From Deltaproteobacteria bacterium (GTDB taxonomy: Bacteria; Desulfobacterota; Dissulfuribacteria; Dissulfuribacterales; UBA3076), in NCBI GenBank assembly GCA_018399745.1, contig JAGYNZ010000017.1, positions 1 through 55,126 of the forward strand: a DNA stretch of 55,126 nucleotides. The letters are read 5' to 3'. Below, piece after piece: positions 32,819 to 42,302 of this stretch (position 1 is its first letter; each line of letters opens with the position of its first letter). Under the pieces are notes generated by a model. It worked only from the letters and a program-made list of their open reading frames with translations, was not told the origin of the DNA and did not search any database. The position numbers and the translations under genes were made by a program.

Positions 32819-35548
32819 TTAAACACTTTCAGATCCCGTCTTCCGCCACCTGCGGCGTGCGAGCTTCTCCATGCCGATGATCCAGCTGATCAGGGCGCTG
32901 TATCCCAGTACCATTGTCCAGTGAACAATTCCCATGGGCCGGGTTTGAAAGATGGTATTGAAAACAGGCGCATAGGTAAACAGGGCCTGAAGACCGGTCA
33001 TAACGGCCACCCCACCCAACAGCCAGACATTGGAAAAAATCCCTAATCGCCAGAATGACCGGGTGAGGGAGCGGCAGTTGAAAAGATAGAACATCTGGCC
33101 AAAGACAAAGGTATTGACCGCCATGGTCCGGGCCAGGTCTTCGTTGCCGGAAGAGCGCAACTCCATTTCAAAAAGCCCGAACGCCCCGATGAGCAACAGC
33201 AGGCTCACCAGCATGATCCTGAAAATCAGGGCTCGGCTAAGGATCGGTTCCCTCGGATTTCTGGGCTGACGGACCATGAGGCCTGGCTCGTTGGGCTCGA
33301 AGGCCAGTGTAAGTCCTAACAGCAGGGCAGTGGTCATGTTGATCCACAGAATCTGCAGGGGAAGAACAGGAAGGGCCACGCCCAGGACAACGGCCAACAA
33401 GATTACCATGGCCTGCCCGCCGTTAGTGGGGAGGGTCCAGGTAATAAACTTGGTGAGGTTGTCAAAGACCCCGCGTCCTTCTTCCACTGCTGCCTTTATA
33501 GTGGAAAAGTTGTCATCGGTAAGCACCATGTCGGCTGCCTCTTTTGAGACATCGGTGCCGGTTATGCCCATGGCAACCCCGATATTGGCCTGTTTGAGAG
33601 CAGGGGCATCGTTTACCCCGTCCCCGGTCATGGCCACCACGTAATCCCGTTTCTGAAGGGCCTCCACCAGCCGCAGTTTCTGCTCCGGCGACACCCGGGC
33701 AAAGACAGCGGTCTTTTCAGCGATATTCACCAGTTCTTTAGCTCCAAGTTGTGAGATATCACGCCCTGTGAGCACCTCCCGTGTGTGAACGGAACAGGTC
33801 TCCCCGCACAGCCCCAACTGCCGGGAAATGGCCGCGGCAGTACCCGCGTGATCGCCAGTGATCATCTTGACCAGAATGCCTGCCTTCTGGCAGACCCCTG
33901 TAGCCTCCAAGGCCTCCGGCCTGGGAGGATCGATCATGCCCTGAATACCCAGAAAGGTGAGCCCTTCATGAAGGTCCTCATGGGTAATGCGTGTGGTTCC
34001 GGCCGGGACCTCCTTGCGGGCAAAGGCCAGGACCCTGAGACCATCGCTGGCCATGGTTTCCACTCGGTCGTGGATTTCCCTTGCGTCTACGATGTCTACC
34101 TGACCGGCATTATTGAAAAAGGAGCTGCACTCTAAACAAAGGCTTTCGATGGAGCCCTTTACATACACGATTCTGGGTTGGCCCGGGCCAGGGTCATGAA
34201 AGGTCGCCATATACTGACGGGCAGATTCAAAGGGAATGCTGTCTATACGCGGCAACTCGTGGTGCAGGGTCTCCGGAACGATTCCGGCCTTGGCCGCGCA
34301 TGTGATGAGTGCCCCTTCTGTAGGATCTCCCTCTACGCTAAAGGTCTCTCCGGTCTGCTTCACTGTGGAATCATTACACAGGACCCCTGCCTTCAGAACC
34401 TCGATTAATGCCCAGTTGTCAATCGCATTGGGTCCATCTTTCATGGGACGGATATCGCCTTTCGGTGTATAGCCCACTCCGGATACAGCATAAGAAAAGC
34501 CGCCCGCATACAGTTCGGTTACGGTCATCTGGTTCTGCGTGAGGGTCCCGGTCTTGTCCGAGCAGATCACGGTGGTGCTTCCCAGTGTCTCAACCGTCGG
34601 CAGCTTGCGTATGATGGCGTTCCGTTTGGCCATGCGTGAGACCCCGATGGCCAGGGTGATGGTCATGGCCGCAGGCAGCCCCTCGGGTATCGCTCCCACG
34701 GCAAGGGCCACCGAGGCCATGAACATTTCGACCCAGTCCTGGCCCCGCAAATATCCCATCAGGAAGGTAAAGGCCGCCAGGGCAATGATCACATACAGAA
34801 GTACTTTACTGAAGTGTTCGATCTTTCGGGTCAGCGGGGTGGCCAGGACCTCGGCCGAGGCAATCATCTCGTTGATGCGCCCGATTTCGGTGTGGTCGCC
34901 GGTGGCAATCACCAGGCCCCTGCATGTCCCATGGGTCACCAAGGTGGAAGAGTAGGCCATGTTCCGGCGGTCCGAGAGGACGGTTTCCTCAGGGAGCCTC
35001 ACATCCTCCTTTTGCACCGGAAGGCTCTCCCCGGTAAGTGTACTCTCATCGATTCGGAGTTCCCGAATCTCAAAGAGACGCACATCGGCCGGGACCTTGT
35101 CGCCGGATTGCAGAAAGATGACATCCCCAGGCACAAGCTCCCGTGCCGGGACCTTTTGACGTCTGCCGGCCCTTTGAACCATTGCATTGCTCACCATGGC
35201 ACGGGCCAGGGCATCGATGGCCTTGAGGGCCTTGGATTCCTGTACGAAGCCGATTACAGCGTTGATAAGTACGACCCCGAAGATGACCCCGGCCTCCACC
35301 CATTCCTGAAGAAACAGGGTGACCAGAGTCGCCATAAGGAGAATGATCACCAGGGGCTGATTGAATTGAATCAGAAAGCGGATGACAGGTCCCTGCCCCA
35401 TTTTTTGAGTCAGGGTGTTTTCCCCAAAGGCCTTCCGCCGTGAAAGGACCTCCTCTTCAGTCAGGCCCTCGGCGGGATCGGTTTCAATCGTCCGTGTGAT
35501 CTCCTCGATCTCCAGGCTGTGCCACGATTTCGTTGTTAATGCCTGCAT
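32819..35548 (-). CDS. P2-type cation-transporting ATPase
   Basis: A 909-residue membrane pump. It has the N-terminal cation ATPase domain, the actuator TGES motif (ESTLTGESLPVQ), membrane helix 4 motif AIPEGLPAA, phosphorylation site D331 in SDKTGTLTQNQMT, the nucleotide domain (KGSIE) and hinge TGDGVNDAPALKQA, then four to six C-terminal helices. IPEGLPA with the downstream helices places it with calcium/monovalent P2-type ATPases rather than P1B metal pumps; calcium or magnesium/manganese is likely but not shown. ATG 35548 (MQALTTKSWH) has an aaggac site; the longer frame to 35668 adds an unrelated leader. Confidence 0.92.
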   Translation of the reverse strand: MQALTTKSWHSLEIEEITRTIETDPAEGLTEEEVLSRRKAFGENTLTQKMGQGPVIRFLIQFNQPLVIILLMATLVTLFLQEWVEAGVIFGVVLINAVIGFVQESKALKAIDALARAMVSNAMVQRAGRRQKVPARELVPGDVIFLQSGDKVPADVRLFEIRELRIDESTLTGESLPVQKEDVRLPEETVLSDRRNMAYSSTLVTHGTCRGLVIATGDHTEIGRINEMIASAEVLATPLTRKIEHFSKVLLYVIIALAAFTFLMGYLRGQDWVEMFMASVALAVGAIPEGLPAAMTITLAIGVSRMAKRNAIIRKLPTVETLGSTTVICSDKTGTLTQNQMTVTELYAGGFSYAVSGVGYTPKGDIRPMKDGPNAIDNWALIEVLKAGVLCNDSTVKQTGETFSVEGDPTEGALITCAAKAGIVPETLHHELPRIDSIPFESARQYMATFHDPGPGQPRIVYVKGSIESLCLECSSFFNNAGQVDIVDAREIHDRVETMASDGLRVLAFARKEVPAGTTRITHEDLHEGLTFLGIQGMIDPPRPEALEATGVCQKAGILVKMITGDHAGTAAAISRQLGLCGETCSVHTREVLTGRDISQLGAKELVNIAEKTAVFARVSPEQKLRLVEALQKRDYVVAMTGDGVNDAPALKQANIGVAMGITGTDVSKEAADMVLTDDNFSTIKAAVEEGRGVFDNLTKFITWTLPTNGGQAMVILLAVVLGVALPVLPLQILWINMTTALLLGLTLAFEPNEPGLMVRQPRNPREPILSRALIFRIMLVSLLLLIGAFGLFEMELRSSGNEDLARTMAVNTFVFGQMFYLFNCRSLTRSFWRLGIFSNVWLLGGVAVMTGLQALFTYAPVFNTIFQTRPMGIVHWTMVLGYSALISWIIGMEKLARRRWRKTGSESV

Positions 35549-35698
35549 GTTCGGCAAGTCCTTTATGCACAGGTAAAAAGGGTCAATAAAAACCTTGATC
35601 CATGAATGATGAATGCTATGGGGTTTGGCACTGAGACCCCCTTGCGGGTAAAAGCCTGCACGCCGCAATCCAATAAATATTTCTGCACAATCCAGGTA

Positions 35699-38146
35699 TT
35701 ACATGCCTTGGCCTGTAACACTTTTTAACGTCCTTGCAGGCGATGTATTGAAATCCCTCGACTTGAATTCTTTTATCATTTCATGGGGCATGACCCTTAT
35801 AATCTCAGATAATGTTGTCTGATTCAATTTCAGAATGCAGTCGTCAAGCATTGTCTTCATTCCATCCTCTATGGCCATCCTCCTGATTTCGTTTTCTTTG
35901 GCCCCTCTAATGAGGGCCAGGGCGATATCCTTGTTCATGACAAAAAATTCCGAAACCAGAGTACGCCCGCTATATCCTGTATAATCACATAGTTCACAAC
36001 CTTCTGCCTGATAGAAAATAAGGTCTTCAGGATATTTATTAAACAACAGACTCCATTCGCTTTCGGTGGGGATGTATTCTGAACTGCATGAAGGACACAT
36101 TTTTCTTACAAGCCTCTGGGCAATCACTCCCATCAGGCCTGAAGCAACCTGGTTGCGTTCAACGTTAAGGCCATGCAGCCTGGAAATAACATTTGTAGAA
36201 TCAGTTGTATGGAGTGTACTTAAAAGAAGATGTCCTGTCTGTACAGCTTCAAATCCTATGTTTGCCGTCTCACTATCCCGCATTTCGCCGATCAGTATTA
36301 TATCCGGATCAAGTCTCAAAAAGGATCGGAGCAGTCTTGAAAATGTAAGATTAATTTTGGTATTGACTTGTGTCTGCATGATTCCAGGGATGCTGTATTC
36401 GATCGGATCTTCCGCGGTAATGATTTTGAGCCCTGGATCGTATACAAACTGCAGCGCACCATAAAGGGTTGAAGTCTTTCCACTCCCTGTCGGGCCTGTC
36501 AGAAGGATCATTCCTGCGGGGCTCTTGAGGAGCTCCTTAAGTGGTTTCAGGACATGTTGAGAATGACCCAGGTTATCGAGGCCCTTATTCGCCTTTCGAG
36601 GATCGAGTATCCTTATCGTTATGTTTTCTCCAATTATAGCCGGGCACACGGCAACCCTGAAGTCAACAGATACTTTGCCGGATTGTGTCTTGTCAGAATA
36701 GTTTATTCTAAAAGCCCCGTCCTGCGGTATGCGTTTTTCAGCTATGTCAAGGTTAGACATTATCTTGATTCTAGAAATGATTTCTCCTATCGATTCCCTC
36801 AGTTTTGTATCAAGACGTGGTTGTGTAAAGGTCTGAAGTACCCCGTCAATTCTATATCGGATCTTGACGTCTCTGCGGTCCTGCTCTATGTGGATATCAC
36901 TGGCATTCTTCATCAGGCCGTACTTGATTATGTGATTAACAAGCTCCTGTACCTGCATGTCTGATACGCCATAGATGTCTGACCGTGTCTTCCTGGAATC
37001 GGTTTTTTCGAGATCGATTACTACATCTTCGAGGTCTTCAACATTCTCCACATCTTCGACTTGCTTTACTTCATCCACCGTTTCGGTATCTATTAACGCC
37101 TCACCGTAAAGAGTCCTGAAAATTGCTTTAAATTTTTCAGGGGTTACCAGGACACAGTCAATCCTGTACAGGGAATACATAGAACTCAGGTCATGGACAA
37201 TCTGAAGGCTATCGACATCTGATACCGCCACCGTAAGCCGGTTTCTTTCGCAGGATAGAGGCAGAATTCGATTTTTTGCCGCATAATTTTTACCAATAAG
37301 TGCAGAAAGAGTGTCTATCTGGCTTTGGCTTAGATGAAAACCATCGAGTCTTTTAAACTCAATATTGTGTTGCCTGGATAAAGTGACATAGAGTTGTTCA
37401 TGTGTAATAAAGTTCTTTTCTATCAGTATTTTGCCCAAGTACTCAGTACCATGTTTCTGTTCGTAAAGGGCCTCTTTAAGCTGTTGCTCACTGATTATTT
37501 CCTGTTTTACTAAAATATCTCCAAGTCTTTGATGTTTATTATACTTTTTGAGAATACGATTGAGATCTATGGGTGTAATTATATTCAAATCACATAATAT
37601 TTCGCCCAGGGTCCTTTGATATCTTCTGCGATTTATCATGTTATTGAGATCTTCTTCACTTATGATATTGGATTTTAGCGCCAGCTGACCCAGTTTCGTT
37701 CCACCGACCTGTTGAATCAGTAAACCCTTTACATCATTAGCTGTGGCAAGTCCCTGTCTTATCAGGGCATCGCCGATCAGCTCATCAGGCCTCTTGTTTT
37801 TGAGACACTCCTCCAGCTGTTTCTCATCAACTAATCCCTTCTGGATCGCTAACTTCCCTATGCGTTTTCGCAGATAGGGATGATTCAGGAGATTTTGGAG
37901 TTGGTCTTCTGAAATCAGCCCGTTTTTAACAAGGAGTGTACCCAGGGATTGGCTTGCCTCTTCAATTTCCCTTTTTTGGATTTCAAGGGCCTTTTCAATA
38001 TCCTTTTCCTTTACAATTCCTTCTTTGACCAACAGTTCCCCGATTTTAGGAATCGTCTGATTTTCAGTTATGTTTTTTTCCATGTCTTTATCCGTCAATC
38101 GAACAGGATCCCTATTCGCTTTTCCTGTGGTGGTTATTTTCTCCAT
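35699..38146 (-). CDS. GspE/PilB-family ATPase with eight N-terminal repeats
   Basis: An 815-residue secretion/pilus-type ATPase. The N-terminal third carries eight repeats of about 28 residues starting at 35, 68, 96, 124, 152, 180, 208 and 237, each of the form [IL]G.[LI]L...G[LI]..E.QL..[LA]L. A GspE-N/MshEN-like domain (about 260-345) and an acidic linker follow, then the ATPase: ASDIHIE (415-421), Walker A GPTGSGKTST (551-560), Walker B DPDIILIGEMRD (613-624) and a zinc-type Cys4 (C684, C687, C717, C720). ATP hydrolysis and polymer extrusion are family roles. No pilin, secretin or PilC gene is adjacent, so it is an orphan here. Confidence 0.92.
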   Translation of the reverse strand: MEKITTTGKANRDPVRLTDKDMEKNITENQTIPKIGELLVKEGIVKEKDIEKALEIQKREIEEASQSLGTLLVKNGLISEDQLQNLLNHPYLRKRIGKLAIQKGLVDEKQLEECLKNKRPDELIGDALIRQGLATANDVKGLLIQQVGGTKLGQLALKSNIISEEDLNNMINRRRYQRTLGEILCDLNIITPIDLNRILKKYNKHQRLGDILVKQEIISEQQLKEALYEQKHGTEYLGKILIEKNFITHEQLYVTLSRQHNIEFKRLDGFHLSQSQIDTLSALIGKNYAAKNRILPLSCERNRLTVAVSDVDSLQIVHDLSSMYSLYRIDCVLVTPEKFKAIFRTLYGEALIDTETVDEVKQVEDVENVEDLEDVVIDLEKTDSRKTRSDIYGVSDMQVQELVNHIIKYGLMKNASDIHIEQDRRDVKIRYRIDGVLQTFTQPRLDTKLRESIGEIISRIKIMSNLDIAEKRIPQDGAFRINYSDKTQSGKVSVDFRVAVCPAIIGENITIRILDPRKANKGLDNLGHSQHVLKPLKELLKSPAGMILLTGPTGSGKTSTLYGALQFVYDPGLKIITAEDPIEYSIPGIMQTQVNTKINLTFSRLLRSFLRLDPDIILIGEMRDSETANIGFEAVQTGHLLLSTLHTTDSTNVISRLHGLNVERNQVASGLMGVIAQRLVRKMCPSCSSEYIPTESEWSLLFNKYPEDLIFYQAEGCELCDYTGYSGRTLVSEFFVMNKDIALALIRGAKENEIRRMAIEDGMKTMLDDCILKLNQTTLSEIIRVMPHEMIKEFKSRDFNTSPARTLKSVTGQGM

Positions 38147-38472
38147 GTCACGACGATCTCCCCCGCCTTATTTTTTTGTGTTCATCATGATCGATTCACT
38201 GATAGAATATCGCATTTTGGGCAGTTTAAAAAGAGTGGCAGAAAAGAGTGATGGGCAATCGCCTTCTGGACGATTCATGAAGTTAGACGAAAAGTATTGT
38301 AATTGGACGGGAAAGTTACTCTATAAGAGTCATGATGTCAAAATTTGCTGAGGCTGGACTTTTTCGAGTTTTCTTGAATGGTCGCAAGGTGAAATTGTGC
38401 TTAAACTGAAGGCCTCAAATGTGGCATCGGGAGAAGACACAAATCTTCAGTTACATTATCTGATTTAACGTT
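38147..38472. other. Gap upstream of the PilB/GspE-like gene
   Basis: About 325 bases between two minus-strand genes. No coding frame with support, no clear terminator, no repeat. It may hold the ATPase promoter. A GGGGGAG ribosome binding site lies right before the ATPase ATG at 38146. Confidence 0.4.
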
Positions 38473-38955
38473 TCAATTTTCATATATTTCCCTTATTTTC
38501 TGGAATCTTCGAGCAAATTCTCCCAGGCTGAATAGCCCAAGACCCATAAATATGATAGCGACAGCCTCTGAGGTAGAGGGAGACTGGCTATTAATTGTTG
38601 GAATTACTCTAAGTTCGATAATATCCCCAGCTAACAGGCGGCTATCTGAACCCTTTGCCAGAGTGCTGTTATAGGAAACAAACATTCTGGCCTCAGAATA
38701 GAATGCTGAATAGTCATAGGTTGGTGTTATGATCGTTAGCTCGTTATCATAAAGGTCTGAATCAGGTTTTTCCTCAACAAGCAGATAATCCGCGGGTATC
38801 ATTTGGTAATTAACAGAATTGGGGATTAATGATGTATAATCAAAATAATTTTGAAGTAAATTATCTGTTATAGGGCCAACTATAGGAACGGCTGATGCGC
38901 CTCCTGCAAATAAAAAAGTCGTAAGTATTGACAAAATAAAGGTCTTCACTGTCAT
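38473..38955 (-). CDS. Exported protein with PEP-CTERM-like tail
   Basis: A 160-residue protein with a signal peptide (about 1-22, ending ASA), a small polar and aromatic body, and a C-terminal segment PSTSEAVAIIFMGLGLFSLGEFARRFQ followed by a charged end. Hydrophobic helix plus RR-type basic stretch copy the PEP-CTERM layout, but the PEP motif is replaced by STSEA, so sorting may be lost or handled by a variant enzyme. An aaaggag site precedes ATG 38955. A sigma-54-like -24/-12 sequence lies upstream. Body function unknown. Confidence 0.65.
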   Translation of the reverse strand: MTVKTFILSILTTFLFAGGASAVPIVGPITDNLLQNYFDYTSLIPNSVNYQMIPADYLLVEEKPDSDLYDNELTIITPTYDYSAFYSEARMFVSYNSTLAKGSDSRLLAGDIIELRVIPTINSQSPSTSEAVAIIFMGLGLFSLGEFARRFQKIREIYEN

Positions 38956-39115
38956 TTCTGTTTTATGCTCCTTTCTCCCTATAACTATTTAATTTTATGT
39001 TCTGTTTTGTAGGGTGCTTTACCTGTGGTATTATTCCAGCTTTTATATCTTTCTTATTTTGTCCTGATTGTGACAACCACTGTAACCCGGGCCATTCTTG
39101 ACAAAGTAGTGTTCT

Positions 39116-39130
39116 GCAAAAGAAATACCA
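39116..39130 (-). promoter_or_regulatory. Possible sigma-54 promoter of the variant PEP-CTERM-like gene
   Basis: On the minus strand TGGTAT, five bases, TTGC: the invariant GG and GC are correctly spaced but -24 lacks the CAC part. It would give a leader of about 150 bases before the ATG at 38955. No copy of the 22-base activator site is nearby. Weak. Confidence 0.3.
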
Positions 39131-39309
39131 TTTTTTCACTTTTATTTTTTTGTTTTTTCCGCATTTGGAGCACTGTTTTGCAAAAAGAGGTGGATAAGAG
39201 TATTTTTTTTCCACTTACAGAAAAAAATTTCCCAAAGAATTTTTTTTCAATGTCGTTTTTCTCTTCCCCAGATTATGAAGCTTTAAGCAGGAGCAGGAAG
39301 TAATCTCAA

Positions 39310-40215
39310 ATGAATGAAGTCTGGATTGCTATGGGGTTAACGGTGTTTGCCGGAATGGCCACTGGGATTGGCAGTTTCATCGCGTTTACGGCCAAGAGAA
39401 CCAATTATCGTTTTCTCTCGGTGGCAACGGGTTTTTCGGCAGGTGTAATGCTTTATGTATCGTTCGTGGAGATCTTTTATGAAGGCGTTGATGCTCTGAC
39501 GGCGCAATACGGCGATTATTGGGGGCATTGGATTAATGCGGCATCCTTCTTCGGTGGTATGTTTCTGATTGGCATGATAGACCAACTGATCCCCATGTCG
39601 AAGAACCCGCACGAGACCCGTACGGAAGAAGAGACAGATCTGCTGCGCAAACCATGCGTTAACCTTCTGGATTCCGAGGCAACGGTCGCACAGAATGAAG
39701 AAGAATGGGGAGAAAAAATTTACAATCGTGGCATCCGTCATGAGAAACTCATGCGAATGGGCCTGTTTACAGCCCTGGCAATAGGCATTCACAACTTTCC
39801 TGAGGGTCTGGTAACATTTCTCGCCGCCCTTCAGGATCCAAGCCTCGGCGTTGCCATTGCTGCAGCTGTTGCTCTCCACAATATACCTGAAGGCATAAGC
39901 GTTTCAGTCCCAATCTTCTATGCCACCGGAGATCGCAAGAAGGCATTCACATATTCCCTAATCAGCGGACTGGCTGAACCTGTTGGGGCTGGAATCGCTT
40001 ATGTGGCTATCAGGTTCTTCCTGTGCGGCGAAGGTGGATTGATTCCATCTCAGGTGATGGGAATACTCTTTGGCGGCATAGCAGGCATCATGGTTTACAT
40101 AAGCCTGGATCAACTCTTGCCCACAAGCAGGGCTTACGGCAGGGGACACGACAGTATTTTGGGGTTGGTCGCGGGAATGCTGATCATGGCCTTCAGTCTG
40201 CTGCTGATGAAATAG
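39310..40215 (+). CDS. zupT: ZIP-family metal transporter (ZupT-like)
   Basis: A 301-residue inner-membrane protein with about eight helices. The two metal-pore motifs are [10 protein letters not shown] and [12 protein letters not shown], with the ZupT-type N-terminal [28 protein letters not shown]. It imports zinc and probably iron, manganese or cobalt by family analogy. A longer loop (about 95-150) between helices is rich in acidic residues, larger than in Escherichia coli ZupT. The ribosome binding site is caggagcaggaag. No metal-sensing site is visible upstream. Confidence 0.92.
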   Translation: MNEVWIAMGLTVFAGMATGIGSFIAFTAKRTNYRFLSVATGFSAGVMLYVSFVEIFYEGVDALTAQYGDYWGHWINAASFFGGMFLIGMIDQLIPMSKNPHETRTEEETDLLRKPCVNLLDSEATVAQNEEEWGEKIYNRGIRHEKLMRMGLFTALAIGIHNFPEGLVTFLAALQDPSLGVAIAAAVALHNIPEGISVSVPIFYATGDRKKAFTYSLISGLAEPVGAGIAYVAIRFFLCGEGGLIPSQVMGILFGGIAGIMVYISLDQLLPTSRAYGRGHDSILGLVAGMLIMAFSLLLMK

Positions 40216-40305
40216 CACGGGTGCTGATGGATGACAGGATGGATACAGGTCTTCATCTAAATTCAAACATCTCATCGTACAGATCAGGGTTTTTAAAATT
40301 TCTGC

Positions 40306-40333
40306 TTGACACCAAAATGTCTTCTTTTAAAAT
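40306..40333 (+). promoter_or_regulatory. Promoter of the tetR-RND operon
   Basis: TTGACA, 16 bases, TAAAAT, in the right orientation about 80 bases before the tetR ATG. A good sigma-70 type match. Confidence 0.65.
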
Positions 40334-40340
40334 GATGAAT

Positions 40341-40370
40341 CGTACGTCACTTTATTTAATATGACGTCAT
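40341..40370 (+). promoter_or_regulatory. Candidate TetR operator
   Basis: Just downstream of the promoter are cgtacgtcac and, after 10 bases, the perfect palindrome atgacgtcat. The shared acgtca half-sites suit a dimeric repressor such as the one encoded next. Binding would block transcription start or elongation. Confidence 0.5.
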
Positions 40371-40413
40371 GTTCATGAAATTTGGCATCACTTGACTATG
40401 CGGAGGCCGAAAA

Positions 40414-41034
40414 ATGCAAGAAGTGAAACTCTCGCGTCGAGAAAGGGAGAAACTCAGGCAGCGTCGTCAGATGCTTGCGGCTGCGCTTGAGCTTTTTTCG
40501 GAAAAAGGCTTTCACAACGTTTCAATGCACGAGATTGCGAAAAGGGCCGAGTTTGCCATTGGCACTCTATACAAGTTCTTCAAAAACAAGGAGGATCTCT
40601 ATAAGGCCCTCGTGATGGAAAAGGCAGAGGAATACCACCGTGTCCTTATGGGAGTCCTTTCCGAGGAAAAAGATGTCCTGACAGTGATTGAAGGCTACAT
40701 TGTTGCCAAATCGCGGCTTTTTACGGATAATCTGCCAATATTGCGCCTTTATTTTGCAGAAACCCGCGGTGCCAGTTTCAACATCAGGGCGGGGCTTGAT
40801 CAAGACATACAAAGGCTGTATGACAAATTCATCATGCGACTGGTCTCCGTACTTCAAGACGGTGTCCGCAGGAAGGTCTTTCGCGAAATGGATCCCTATC
40901 ACATGGCGGTGGCCCTGGAAGGTCTCACCAATGCATTTCTATTCTGCTGGATGGAGGACCCGGAGCAGCATCCATACGAAACGAACGTCCCGTTTATCAG
41001 AGATATGTTTCTTAATGGAGTATTAAACAAGTGA
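40414..41034 (+). CDS. TetR/AcrR-family transcriptional repressor
   Basis: A 206-residue regulator with an N-terminal three-helix DNA-binding domain (LELFSEKGFHNVSMHEIAKRAEFAIGTLYKFFKNKEDL) and a larger ligand-binding C-terminal part. It is the first gene of the operon with the RND adaptor and pump; the next gene starts within its stop (GTGA). Autoregulation and derepression by pump substrates are typical of this layout, and a palindrome lies between promoter and start. Confidence 0.92.
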   Translation: MQEVKLSRREREKLRQRRQMLAAALELFSEKGFHNVSMHEIAKRAEFAIGTLYKFFKNKEDLYKALVMEKAEEYHRVLMGVLSEEKDVLTVIEGYIVAKSRLFTDNLPILRLYFAETRGASFNIRAGLDQDIQRLYDKFIMRLVSVLQDGVRRKVFREMDPYHMAVALEGLTNAFLFCWMEDPEQHPYETNVPFIRDMFLNGVLNK

Positions 41035-42299
41035 TAAAAACAAATGGAGAAACCGAAAAAATGCATCACAGAATCAGTGTTAATTGTCTCCTTCCAATAT
41101 TCAGGCCAGTGTCCATGTCTGTCTTGTATAATCATAGACGTTTGAGGCCATTCAAAGTCCCTGCCAATACCATATACTATATACTGGCAGCCTTCTTTCT
41201 CATATCTGTTTTGTCGTGGAGAGCGGTTGCTGCTCCGCCAGATGAGGGCGGCGGACCGCCTCCGCTGGTGACGGTTACAGCAGTCACTGAACGCGATGTA
41301 AATCCCCCGGCGGAATATGTGGGCCATGTGGAGGCCATACAGAGCGTAGACCTGAGGGCGCGAGTCGATGGTTTTCTTGAACAGGTCAAGTTCAGGGAGG
41401 GAAGTGATGTTAGTGCCGGTGACATACTTTATGTTATCGAACAGGCGCCTTATCGTGCACAGATTGACGTGGACAAGGCCAAGGTGGCCCAAGCCGAGGC
41501 GACACTCACTAAGGCCAGTCGGTATTTGCACAGGCTTCGAGCCATGAGCCCAGGTCTGGTTTCCGATTTAGACATCGACAATGCCCTGGCAGACGAGCTC
41601 TATGCAAGGGCTCAGCTGCAGGAAGCCAAGGCCGATCTCGAGTTATCTAAAATCGATTTGGAATACACTGTCGTCAGGGCACCAATCAAGGGACGCACAG
41701 GCCGTACTGCTTTCACCAAGGGCAATCTGGTCGGACCTGATTCGGGACCCCTGGCGCGAATTGTCCAACTGGATCCGATACGCGTCATTTATTCCATTAG
41801 TGAAAATGATCTGAAGGCGGTGAGGAGAGCGATTGACGACTCCTCCTTGCCGGATAAAAAGAGGTACACCCTGATACCGCGTATAGAACTGCCCGGCGGC
41901 GAAATCCTTAAAAACGCCGGACACCTGGATTTTATGGATAATACAGTGGATGCCAAGACCGGTACTATTGCGATTCGGGCTGTATTTGACAACCGTGACG
42001 GTGTGCTGCTGCCGGGACAGTATGTAACTGTTCTGATAAGACACAGTCAGGGCAAGCAACTTCCGATGGTGCCGCAGGCAGCCGTCCAGGAAGACCATGA
42101 GGGGCGTTATGTGCTGCTCGTGGATAACGAGCAGCGGGTGGTTCAGCGTCGCATCACTACCGGACCGGTCATCGATACCCAATGGGCAGTTGAATCAGGA
42201 CTGGCGGCCGGAGAGAAGGTAATCGTGCAGGGGGTGCAGAAAGTCCAGCCCGGACAGACTGTAAAGACCGTCACTGAAGACGAACAGAACAGGAGATAA
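41031..42299 (+). CDS. RND efflux periplasmic adaptor (AcrA/MexA-like)
   Basis: A 422-residue membrane-fusion protein. An N-terminal hydrophobic segment (about 46-62, ending AVAAPP) exports or anchors it, followed by barrel-sandwich (VDLRARVDGFLEQVKF), a helical hairpin, lipoyl (YTVVRAPIKGRTGRT) and beta-barrel domains. No lipobox is seen. GTG 41031 overlaps the tetR stop; ATG 41061 and 41115 are also possible and the last would give the most usual signal peptide. It pairs with the pump that starts 4 bases after its stop. Confidence 0.9.
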   Translation: MIKTNGETEKMHHRISVNCLLPIFRPVSMSVLYNHRRLRPFKVPANTIYYILAAFFLISVLSWRAVAAPPDEGGGPPPLVTVTAVTERDVNPPAEYVGHVEAIQSVDLRARVDGFLEQVKFREGSDVSAGDILYVIEQAPYRAQIDVDKAKVAQAEATLTKASRYLHRLRAMSPGLVSDLDIDNALADELYARAQLQEAKADLELSKIDLEYTVVRAPIKGRTGRTAFTKGNLVGPDSGPLARIVQLDPIRVIYSISENDLKAVRRAIDDSSLPDKKRYTLIPRIELPGGEILKNAGHLDFMDNTVDAKTGTIAIRAVFDNRDGVLLPGQYVTVLIRHSQGKQLPMVPQAAVQEDHEGRYVLLVDNEQRVVQRRITTGPVIDTQWAVESGLAAGEKVIVQGVQKVQPGQTVKTVTEDEQNRR

Positions 42300-42302
42300 T
42301 GC

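Noticed and set aside
34814-35443. 209-codon plus-strand frame antisense to the P-type ATPase
   Set aside because: A shadow of a GC-rich gene; His/Gly/Leu-rich with no domain.
38963-39214. 83-codon minus-strand frame with CSKCGKNKK just upstream of the PEP-CTERM-like gene
   Set aside because: It overlaps the presumed promoter region, has no ribosome binding site and lacks family resemblance; the cysteine pair is probably chance in an A/T-rich leader.
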